Positions 57,397 through 64,000 of a stretch of DNA of 64,000 bases are shown here, piece after piece (the stretch's first letter is position 1; each line of letters opens with the position of its first letter). The notes beneath the pieces were generated by a model. That model ran no database searches. It saw only the letters and a list, made by a program, of their open reading frames with translations, and had not been told where the DNA came from. Origin of the DNA: JABDDM01 sp038240295 (GTDB taxonomy: Bacteria > Bacteroidota > Ignavibacteria > Palsa-1295); NCBI GenBank assembly GCA_038240295.1, contig JBBSDW010000001.1:1-64000 (forward strand), in the 5' to 3' direction. Position numbers and translations under genes: made by a program.

Positions 57397-60117
57397 ATGG
57401 CTAAACAGCAGCAACGTACGAACGCGCGCACGCAGCAGGAGCGCAAGACTTCAACCAAATCTTCTTCACGAAGCCTTGACGACATGCGCAACGGTTTGCG
57501 CACTGGCGACCCAGCCGGTCTGCTTCCTGAAAAATGGAAAGACCTGATCTGCATCGTAGTGATCTTCCTTTCGCTCATTATCTTTTTTGGGAAGGTGCTC
57601 GACAAAGAGCATACGTTCAACGCCGGCGATAACGTCGCAAGCGAAAGCTTTAAGCCATTCGTCGAGCAAGCTGCCAAAGATGGCGTGAGCGTGCCGCAGT
57701 GGATACCGAATATTTTTAGCGGCATGCCGGCTTTTGCTGCGCTCGTGGTGACAGGCGAGCGTACGAATGATATCGTTCACGAAATTTTCGACGTGATCCA
57801 GCAACTCCCGATGGCGCTCGCCGGCAACAGTGATGCGATGGCGCAGATCTGGCATTATTTCATCTTGGGACTCGGCGTGTACCTGCTTCTTCGTGTCGGT
57901 AGAAAAACTTCATGGCTGCCAGCGCTTTTTGGTGCCTTCAGCACGATGTTCTCGACGTGGATCATTACCTACGTCATGATCGGGCACAATACGAAAGTGT
58001 TCGCAATCATGACGATGCCCTACATCTTTCTCGCGGTTGAAAAACTTCGCGTCGAAAAACTTGGATGGCGCACCGCGGTTTTCTGGTCAGCAATCTTAGG
58101 AATCGCAGTCCACTTTCTTCTCGAGTCGACGCACATGCAGATGGTGTTCTACATCTTCCTCGCGTTGCTCCTTTATTTTATTGTTGGACTTGTCACCGAT
58201 CTCATTCGGAAATCTGGCGTTGTTAGCACGATTCGCGCTGGGGTGATCGCGCTTTGTATGGTCGGTCTCGCGTTCGCGATGAGTGCGGACAGATATATGG
58301 CTACGCTGGGCTATGAGCCTTATTCGATTCGTGGTTCGGCACCGATCGTCGATACAAAAACGGATGCCGCAAAAAGTGCATCGAGCACTGCTGGTGTTGA
58401 TAAGACCGGCGGACTCGATTGGAATTACGCAACGCAATGGTCGTTCTCGCCCGGCGAGATGATCACGTTCATCGTGCCTGCCTGGTTCGGTTTCGGCAAG
58501 CTTCCCTATTCCGGCAGTGAATTGAATGTTCCCGAGGGCACACCGGTCCCAACGTATTGGGGTCAAATGAACGGCACCGACGCCGCGAATTACACCGGCA
58601 TCGTGGTGTTCTTCCTCGCGCTAATCGGCATTGTCGTGCTCTGGAAACGAGACCGGCTCGTACCCGCTCTTGCGATCATTAGTCTCTTCGCGCTGATATT
58701 ATCCTTTGGGGGCAACCTGCCGATTCTGTTCGGGCCGATGTTCCATGCTTTCCCGATGTTCGATAAATTTCGAGCGCCGATGATGGCGCTCGTTTTGATG
58801 CAGCTAAGCTTCCCGATCATTGCTGCACTGATGCTTGAAGAGGTCTATCGCGTTTGGAAAAACCGCGACCGAGTGGAGGGTCTGCAGCTTGAGAAATATT
58901 TCAAGTACGCCATGATCGTCGCTGGCGCACTCCTTGTCATCTTCCTTGTTGGCCGTGGCGGATTCGAAGGTTCGATCAAATCGAGTATTGCGAAGAGCGG
59001 CAAACCTTACGTATCGACTGTCGCTGCGCTGAGCGACCTCGCGGCTTCTACGGCTATGAATGACGCGATGATCTGCATGTTCATCGCTGCGCTTGCTTGC
59101 GGATTGATCTGGTGGTTCGTAAAAAAGCAGTCGATCTCACCGCTTATTCTGGGGCTTGCTATCCTCCTACTTACTGTGATCGATCTCTGGCGCGTCGATA
59201 GCCGTCCGTTCGATGTAACGACCAAAGCAGACTACGAGAACAATTTCAAAGATCACGATTACGATCAGTTTATCAAACAGGATAAATCGCTCTATCGCGT
59301 GATCGATATGAACGAACCGATGTCGAACGTGCCGGTAAGTTATGGTTTCCAGACAATCGCTGGTTATCATGCGGCGAAGATGCGTGAATATCAGGACGTC
59401 GTTGATATCACGGGAGACGGCGGCGGCAATGCGATCGTCAATCCGATCATGTGGAATTTGCTGAACACGAAATACATTATCGCGAACGGTGCCGTCTCGC
59501 AGGATCAACAGCGGTTTGTACCTGTTTTCCAATCGCGTGAGCCTGCTGCTGCTGGACAAGACGGAAAGCCAGGCCAGGCGACACTCGTCTGGATGAATCC
59601 GCAGGCATTGCCACGCGTGCTTCTCGTACCCAAATATGAGATTCACGCTCCGCTTGATATTCTTCATGCGATGCACGATGGCACCTTCGATCCACGACAG
59701 ACGGTGATGTTCGATAAAGAACCAGCGGGACTCGGCACCCTGCCGGGTACGCCCATCGATACGACAAAAGAGCGCGCCGTCGTGACGAGCTACAAGAACG
59801 AATCGGTCGAGATCAAAGCAACCGCTGCGACAGATCGACTCATGTTCATGTCCGACACCTGGTATCCGGACTGGAGTGCCACCATCGACGGAAAGCCAAC
59901 CACGATCTACAAAGCCGATTATGCTTTCCGCGCAGTGAAAGTACCTGCGGGCGATCACACGATCAAATTCACGTTCGAAGATCCGCGATACGCCACTGGC
60001 AAAGCGATCTCTCTAACCGCAAACATCCTCGCGATCGTAGGACTCATTGCAGGTCTCGGAAGCGTCCTAACCGGACGCAAGAAGAAAGAAGTAGTCGTCG
60101 AAGACGAGATAGTTTAA
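57397..60117 (+). CDS. YfhO-family membrane protein
   Basis: 906 residues. A basic, hydrophilic N-terminus (about 1-45) is followed by some twelve to fourteen membrane segments with YfhO-type text (VASESFKPFVEQAAKDG near 70, PGEMITFIVPAWFGFG near 352, GGNLPILFGPMFHAFPMFDK), a soluble C-terminal part and a final helix. YfhO proteins are GT-C-like; in Gram-positives they take part in glycosylating lipoteichoic acids, but here the substrate is unknown. ATG 57397 gives the full family N-terminus. Confidence 0.88.
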   Translation: MAKQQQRTNARTQQERKTSTKSSSRSLDDMRNGLRTGDPAGLLPEKWKDLICIVVIFLSLIIFFGKVLDKEHTFNAGDNVASESFKPFVEQAAKDGVSVPQWIPNIFSGMPAFAALVVTGERTNDIVHEIFDVIQQLPMALAGNSDAMAQIWHYFILGLGVYLLLRVGRKTSWLPALFGAFSTMFSTWIITYVMIGHNTKVFAIMTMPYIFLAVEKLRVEKLGWRTAVFWSAILGIAVHFLLESTHMQMVFYIFLALLLYFIVGLVTDLIRKSGVVSTIRAGVIALCMVGLAFAMSADRYMATLGYEPYSIRGSAPIVDTKTDAAKSASSTAGVDKTGGLDWNYATQWSFSPGEMITFIVPAWFGFGKLPYSGSELNVPEGTPVPTYWGQMNGTDAANYTGIVVFFLALIGIVVLWKRDRLVPALAIISLFALILSFGGNLPILFGPMFHAFPMFDKFRAPMMALVLMQLSFPIIAALMLEEVYRVWKNRDRVEGLQLEKYFKYAMIVAGALLVIFLVGRGGFEGSIKSSIAKSGKPYVSTVAALSDLAASTAMNDAMICMFIAALACGLIWWFVKKQSISPLILGLAILLLTVIDLWRVDSRPFDVTTKADYENNFKDHDYDQFIKQDKSLYRVIDMNEPMSNVPVSYGFQTIAGYHAAKMREYQDVVDITGDGGGNAIVNPIMWNLLNTKYIIANGAVSQDQQRFVPVFQSREPAAAGQDGKPGQATLVWMNPQALPRVLLVPKYEIHAPLDILHAMHDGTFDPRQTVMFDKEPAGLGTLPGTPIDTTKERAVVTSYKNESVEIKATAATDRLMFMSDTWYPDWSATIDGKPTTIYKADYAFRAVKVPAGDHTIKFTFEDPRYATGKAISLTANILAIVGLIAGLGSVLTGRKKKEVVVEDEIV

Positions 60118-60182
60118 TTTAAGACTTTAGCGCTGCCTATATTGGTGCCCACATTCATGGGCACCTTACGGACACGTGCAAT

Positions 60183-60231
60183 CCCCCCGCCTCTGAAAGA
60201 GGAGGGGGTTAGGGGGTGGTGTGGTTGGGGC
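60183..60231 (+). repeat. Inverted repeat, left arm, flanking the DUF559 gene
   Basis: A ~48-base G/C-rich element with an outer hairpin (cctctgaaagagg core) and an inner ggttagggggtggtgtggttggggc. It matches the reverse complement of 60707-60754 with a handful of differences. Confidence 0.85.
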
Positions 60232-60253
60232 AGCACAATATTTGGATTAGCAG

Positions 60254-60679
60254 ATGCGAACATTCAATAGAGAAGAATTCAAGGATCTTCGCAAATCATT
60301 GCGAAACGATGCAACATTTGCGGAGCGCATTTTCTGGTATTCCTTGCGTGGCGCGCAGTTGGATGGTCGAAAGTTTCGAAGACAGCATGGCATCTTGAAT
60401 TTCACTGTAGATTTTTATTGTCCAGAAGAGAAGCTGGTGATCGAGTTGGATGGCGACGTGCATGATCTTGAGGAGGTCGCTGCGTACGATGCGCCAAGGC
60501 AGCAGGTTCTGGAACGCATGGGTTGCAAGGTCTTGCGCTTCAAGAACAATGACGTTATCGAGCGAAGCGATGAGGTGATCGCGACGATCAAACAAACTTG
60601 GCAGGGACGCGAGCGCGAGTCTGTTAGGACTACACGAGTACGATCGCGGCGAGTGCGAGACTCAGGCGATTCGGGATAA
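60254..60679 (+). CDS. DUF559 endonuclease-like protein (Vsr-related)
   Basis: 141 residues. Standard DUF559 blocks are present: LRNDATFAERIFWYSLR, KFRRQHGILNFTVDFYC and VIELDGDVHDLEEVAAYDAP, with a PD-(D/E)xK-type set (D in FTVDFY, E and D in VIELDGD) as in very-short-patch repair and restriction-like nucleases. Normal length plus a basic ~25-residue C-terminal tail. It lies between two ~48-base inverted repeats, with the start only 23 bases after the left arm. Biological role unproven. Confidence 0.85.
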   Translation: MRTFNREEFKDLRKSLRNDATFAERIFWYSLRGAQLDGRKFRRQHGILNFTVDFYCPEEKLVIELDGDVHDLEEVAAYDAPRQQVLERMGCKVLRFKNNDVIERSDEVIATIKQTWQGRERESVRTTRVRSRRVRDSGDSG

Positions 60680-60706
60680 TTCGGCAGCCATTGAAATTAT
60701 TCGGCA

Positions 60707-60754
60707 GCCCCAACTACACCACCCCCAACCCCCTCCTCTTTCAGAGGATGGGGC
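60707..60754 (-). repeat. Inverted repeat, right arm, flanking the DUF559 gene
   Basis: Reverse complement of the left arm with few mismatches. Its outer half (60730-60753) folds into a ccccctcctct/agaggatgggg stem followed by T6 (60755-60760), so it also acts as a plus-strand terminator for the DUF559 gene. Confidence 0.85.
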
Positions 60755-60762
60755 TTTTTTAT

Positions 60763-61539
60763 TTAAATGCGGCGCACCACCGTCGCGCTCGCTTGCGCCG
60801 TTGGAAAAATGATCATCTCCGCGATCTGAACATGCGCCGGCCGGCCTACTGACCAGATGATCGCATCTGCGATATCCTCCGGCGAGAGCGGTGTAAAACC
60901 TTGATATACTTTTTCCGCTCGCTCGGTATCGCCGTGGAAACGTACCTCGGAAAATTCTGTCTCGACCAACCCAGGATCGATCGTCGTTACGCGAATCGCT
61001 GTCTCAACAAGATCAAGCCGCAAGCCTTTCGTGATCGCATCGACTGCATACTTCGAAGCACAATACACATTGCCCTTTGGATAGACTTCATGTCCTGCGA
61101 TCGAGCCGATGTTCACAACGTGTCCCCGATTGCGCAAAACCATCCCAGGCACTACAGCCCGCGTTACGAAAAGCAAGCCCTTCACGTTCGTGTCGAGCAT
61201 TTCTTCCCAATCTTCGATGTCCCCTTCCTGCAGCTTATCGAGTCCACGTGAGAGGCCTGCGTTGTTTACGAGGATATCGATTTCGCGCTGAGCGACAGGC
61301 AGGTGCGCGAGTTGTGCAACAACAGCATCCCTATCGCGCACGTCAAGCTCGAAGACGTGAATTTCGGACTTCGGAAATTCATCCGTGAGTTCAGCCTTCA
61401 GTGCATGCAGTCGTTCGATGCGGCGGGCGCATAGAAGAAGCCTCGCTCCTTGTTTCGCAAATTCACGAGCTGTCGCACGACCGATGCCGCTTGAGGCGCC
61501 GGTGATGAAGACGAGTTTATTGGCCAGAGAGAGTGACAA
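60763..61539 (-). CDS. SDR-family NAD(P)-dependent oxidoreductase (YdfG-like)
   Basis: 258 residues. Cofactor loop FITGASSGIGRATA near 12, the NNAG motif (ILVNNAGLSRG near 92), the catalytic Ser (IGSIAG near 148) and YCASK (Tyr/Lys near 163). The C-terminus resembles YdfG/serine-3-dehydrogenase-type short-chain dehydrogenases, which oxidise 3-hydroxy acids such as serine or 3-hydroxypropionate. Substrate not certain. It lies 10 bases after the PIN toxin gene and may be read through from it. Confidence 0.9.
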   Translation of the reverse strand: MSLSLANKLVFITGASSGIGRATAREFAKQGARLLLCARRIERLHALKAELTDEFPKSEIHVFELDVRDRDAVVAQLAHLPVAQREIDILVNNAGLSRGLDKLQEGDIEDWEEMLDTNVKGLLFVTRAVVPGMVLRNRGHVVNIGSIAGHEVYPKGNVYCASKYAVDAITKGLRLDLVETAIRVTTIDPGLVETEFSEVRFHGDTERAEKVYQGFTPLSPEDIADAIIWSVGRPAHVQIAEMIIFPTAQASATVVRRI

Positions 61540-61548
61540 GGTAGGCGT

Positions 61549-61971
61549 TTATTGGTTTGATTGGCGGAAAGCTTCTGGAGTCAATAGCGCAAGCATTTCA
61601 CGAGGACGGAGAATCCCGATTGCATTGCCAACATCGACCGTCAGCAGATCTTTATCACCCGTTACGAGAAATGTTGCAGCGCTCTTTATTGCCGCAGCAA
61701 GGATAAGAACATCATTGGGGTCGCGAACAACAAACTGAACTTCGAAAGGAGGTAGAATTATCTCCCACGAACGGGACAATGCTGCAAGGAACACTTCAAC
61801 ATCCTCTGGTTGCGCATAAACTTTCGCGATCAGGACCCTTCGGGTTTTGACAAGGATTTGATCGCTTACAATTATCCGGTGACTCGTAACCAGATAGTGG
61901 ACCAATGCACGCGAAACTCCATTTGTGGCGAACGCGGAGATGAGTACATTTGCATCTATAAAAATTTTCAA
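61549..61971 (-). CDS. PIN-domain toxin of a type II toxin-antitoxin pair
   Basis: 140 residues: KIFIDANVLISAFATNG opens the PIN fold with its first catalytic Asp, further acidic residues in the middle, VVRDPNDVLILAAA with two Asp, and LVTGDKDLL toward the end. This is the putative toxin component PIN family (VapC-like RNases). The start overlaps the antitoxin stop by 4 bases (ATGA), the usual toxin-antitoxin coupling. Confidence 0.85.
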   Translation of the reverse strand: MKIFIDANVLISAFATNGVSRALVHYLVTSHRIIVSDQILVKTRRVLIAKVYAQPEDVEVFLAALSRSWEIILPPFEVQFVVRDPNDVLILAAAIKSAATFLVTGDKDLLTVDVGNAIGILRPREMLALLTPEAFRQSNQ

Positions 61972-62201
61972 GATACTTCGTTGAAGATATCCTCATCAGT
62001 CAAGTAACCCTTCTCGCGCGCAAGTGGGGTTATATAGTCCTCAAATTCCTTGATTTTTTTGAGCAGCAGCTGTCTTCGTAGAAGATCATTGACGATCTCG
62101 GTCGTGCCTCTATGCTCGACACTGCTTTCCTCTTCCAGCAGCGCAAATAAGTCAGGCTCAATGATCACCGTATGTTGGATATCCGTTTGGCGTGTACTCA
62201 T
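61968..62201 (-). CDS. Antitoxin of the PIN-domain toxin pair
   Basis: About 77 residues from ATG 62201; the frame continues 73 residues upstream but only as decayed sequence. TVIIEPDLFALLEEESSVEH and RGTTEIVNDLLRRQLLLKK look like a ribbon-helix-helix-type N-terminus. Such antitoxins bind the toxin and repress their own promoter. It precedes the toxin by a 4-base overlap. Confidence 0.75.
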   Translation of the reverse strand: MSTRQTDIQHTVIIEPDLFALLEEESSVEHRGTTEIVNDLLRRQLLLKKIKEFEDYITPLAREKGYLTDEDIFNEVS

Positions 62202-62522
62202 ACTCGTTACTACAAAACAGAAATACGGAAAGTTTATTCTTACGTTTTCGAACCCTCTTTCTTCTCCTCCCAGCTTCCCCAGTGTTTTTCCACTCTGCGA
62301 CTTCTCGGCTGGCAGGACGATCGTGAGCGGCTGGCAACAGCAGCCTTTCTCATGCGTTAGCAATCGCGTGCTGGGCGGCATTAGCCTTGTTCGATCATAA
62401 AAGACTTTTATCTGCTCCATACAAGTTCTCCCTTTTTGATTCCATCAGTCAGGTAGGCTGGTATGAAAAAGCCGACACCGTTCAAACGCTTTATGACCGA
62501 ACAAACGAAGTGTTTCGAATTT
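62202..62522. other. Intergenic region with duplicated hmgA-like scrap
   Basis: About 320 bases with no intact gene, between the antitoxin and the homogentisate dioxygenase gene. It holds the copy at 62254-62335 of the dioxygenase 3' end. Both neighbours are on the minus strand; the antitoxin promoter should lie here. Confidence 0.6.
62254..62335 (-). repeat. Diverged copy of the homogentisate dioxygenase 3' end
   Basis: About 80 bases matching 62540-62620: the first 29 bases are identical and the rest similar. On the minus strand it reads PLTIVLPAEKSQSG, compared with PLTIAPAAEAAEW in the intact gene, then goes out of frame. Confidence 0.75.
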
Positions 62523-63665
62523 TTACTTCGGCTGGGTTTCCTCTTTCTTCTCCTCCCAGCTTCCCCAGTATTCTTTCCACTCTGCGGCCTCGGCGGCGGG
62601 GGCGATCGTGAGAGGGTGTCGGGCGTCGATCATCATGGCCATTTCGTTCGTGCGCTTCAGGTTGTTTTGATTGCGCAGTGCCTTCGGATGCGGGCCGTGA
62701 TGGATGCCTTGCGGGTGGAGCGTCATCATTGCCGCTTCGATGTTGTCGCGTGAGAAGAAATCGCCGTCGTGATAAAACAGCACTTCATCGTAGTCGGTGT
62801 TGCGATGGTAGAACGGCACCTTCAACGTGTCCTGATCCTCTTCGATGGGACGCGGCAAGAATGAGCAGACGACAAAATTCTCGGCCATGAACGTGGTGTG
62901 TACCGGCGGCGGAAGATGCACTCGTGGCGAGATGACTGGACGGATATCGCGCATGTTGATCTTGAACACTGTCAAGTCGCCGCGCCAGCCGACGATGTCG
63001 ATCGGATTATAGGGATAGAAGATCGAGGTCCACTCACCCAGGCGCTTGATGCGGATCTCGTATTCTTTGCCGTTCGGGCCAGGGTCAACATATTCCGTGA
63101 ACTCAGGTATCGTAAGTGCACCGTTATCATACAGTGCGTGCATACCAATGAGCCCCTTCTGCTCAGGCGTCGGCGGAAGTATCTCGGAATGCGCTTCGAC
63201 GTGGACGAAAAAATTATCGGTCGTCGTCGGGACGAATCGATACGTTGTCGCGCGAGGTATGACGATGTAATCGCCCTTCTCGAAATCGAGCACACCAAAA
63301 TCTGTTTCGAGTTTTCCTTCGCCTTGATGCACGAAATAGAGTTCGTCACCATCGGCATTGCGATAATAGGCTGGCGATGCCTCCGAGCGACGCGAGATCG
63401 AGATGATCAGATCGTCGTTATAAAGGATCGGGATCGACCATCCATTCTTATCCTTCAGATCGGTCGGTTCGACCTTGTTGAGATAGAACGCATGCGGTCG
63501 AAGCTTCCCCTCGATGCGTGTCCAGCTCGTGGGTGGATGTGCGTGGTAGAGATGCGACACGCGTCCAAAAAATCCTTCGCGGCCGTGCTCTTCCTCGAAT
63601 GTACCTTCGGGCAAAGCTACGTGCGGCTGCCGCGTCGCGCGGCCTTTCATGATCGGAAAATTCAT
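62523..63665 (-). CDS. hmgA: Homogentisate 1,2-dioxygenase
   Basis: 380 residues of the cupin-fold HGD family, which opens the ring of homogentisate in tyrosine/phenylalanine catabolism using Fe(II) and O2. Visible are ELYFVHQGEGKLETDFG near 120, YPYNPIDIVGWRGDLTVFK near 218, HRNTDYDEVLFYHDGDF near 300 and QGIHHGPHPKALRN near 328, with the usual iron-binding His and Glu. It is shorter than the human-type enzyme (about 440), matching the bacterial short form. No other genes of the pathway are visible here. Confidence 0.9.
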   Translation of the reverse strand: MNFPIMKGRATRQPHVALPEGTFEEEHGREGFFGRVSHLYHAHPPTSWTRIEGKLRPHAFYLNKVEPTDLKDKNGWSIPILYNDDLIISISRRSEASPAYYRNADGDELYFVHQGEGKLETDFGVLDFEKGDYIVIPRATTYRFVPTTTDNFFVHVEAHSEILPPTPEQKGLIGMHALYDNGALTIPEFTEYVDPGPNGKEYEIRIKRLGEWTSIFYPYNPIDIVGWRGDLTVFKINMRDIRPVISPRVHLPPPVHTTFMAENFVVCSFLPRPIEEDQDTLKVPFYHRNTDYDEVLFYHDGDFFSRDNIEAAMMTLHPQGIHHGPHPKALRNQNNLKRTNEMAMMIDARHPLTIAPAAEAAEWKEYWGSWEEKKEETQPK

Positions 63666-63752
63666 ACGCTTCCTTATATAGGTGATGATCGCTTATGCAA
63701 ACTTCACTTCGCCCTCTTTGGATTCGTATGTTTGAACTTCGAACATCATCTT

Positions 63753-64000
63753 ATGGATCTCGAATCAATTCGATCATTTTGCCTGAGCTTGCCCGGAGCG
63801 ACCGAGCAAATTCAATGGGAGTCCGACCTTCTTTTTAAAGTTGGCGGAAAGATGTTTGTCGTTACTGGACTTGATGCGAGGTTCCGCCATTCCCTCAAAT
63901 GCACGGCAGAAAACTTCGGAGAGCTCGTCGAACGAGAGGACATTGTTCCGGCGCCGTATCTCGCAAAACACACTTGGGTCGTGCTGCGATCGGAGAAAGC
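63753..64000 (+). CDS. MmcQ/YjbR-family protein, 3'-partial at window edge
   Basis: The frame from ATG 63753 runs off the right edge. Its 82 visible residues (MDLESIRSFCLSLPGATEQ, WESDLLFKVGGKMFVVTG, SLKCTAENFGELVERED, HTWVVL) follow the MmcQ/YjbR (CyaY-like fold, DNA-binding annotated) pattern closely. It is divergent from the dioxygenase gene, 87 bases away. Confidence 0.88.
   Translation, partial: MDLESIRSFCLSLPGATEQIQWESDLLFKVGGKMFVVTGLDARFRHSLKCTAENFGELVEREDIVPAPYLAKHTWVVLRSEK

Overview
This 64 kb window is a chromosomal segment from an aerobic bacterium of the Bacteroidota/Chlorobiota (FCB) group. An Ignavibacteria- or Kapabacteria-like lineage is my best guess. Three things support this: secreted proteins end in type IX secretion (T9SS) tails of the NYPNPFNP type; respiration uses an alternative complex III operon coupled to a caa3 oxidase; and one promoter has the Bacteroidota TTTG/TAnnTTTG form. 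Most starts lack a clear Shine-Dalgarno sequence. No rRNA, tRNA, CRISPR array or insertion sequence was recognised.

Layout. 0-5 kb: a His/Met-rich membrane protein, two secreted proteins, a truncated helical protein and a lone atpD, with four copies of a palindromic repeat. 5-9 kb: a YeiH-type transporter, then a decayed cluster (YHYH lipoprotein, YwqK-like repeat protein and SCO, all broken) and a decayed ECF sigma/metal-sensor locus beside an intact TraB/GumN protein. 9-12.4 kb: a DUF1501/DUF1800 pair. 12.6-20.8 kb: RmuC, a phosphosugar isomerase, a DUF2723 glycosyltransferase-like protein, and a 1120-residue GH18-NodB-GT2 fusion. 20.9-25.2 kb: a tightly overlapping four-gene operon (SAP-like small protein, YbbR protein, exonuclease-UvrC-like fusion, M20 peptidase). 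25.2-28.7 kb: ECF sigma, anti-sigma and a large envelope protein. 29.4-33 kb: an NtrC-type regulator and a T9SS-exported arylsulfotransferase.

33-45.9 kb is one long minus-strand respiratory operon: ActA-ActB-ActC-ActD-ActE-ActF, a small membrane protein, SCO, then caa3 oxidase subunits II, I, III and IV. It would carry electrons from quinol through ActE and the subunit II haem c to oxygen, with SCO loading CuA. 46-50 kb holds a second decayed ECF sigma/envelope-protein pair and a cytochrome b-sulfite-oxidase-like fusion. 50-54.6 kb holds a CoA-binding protein, DAHP synthase, a DUF892 ferritin-like protein and a large catalase with a DJ-1-like tail. 54.7-64 kb is accessory: a broken serine hydrolase, a lipoprotein, a HipA-like kinase with DUF3037, a YfhO protein, a DUF559 endonuclease between ~48 bp inverted repeats, an SDR enzyme, a PIN toxin-antitoxin pair next to a duplicated scrap of the homogentisate dioxygenase gene, that dioxygenase, and the start of an MmcQ/YjbR gene running off the right edge.

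The most unusual aspects are gene decay concentrated in sigma-factor and envelope-stress loci, the inverted-repeat-bounded DUF559 unit, the three-domain polysaccharide enzyme, and the operon built around the exonuclease-GIY-YIG fusion.
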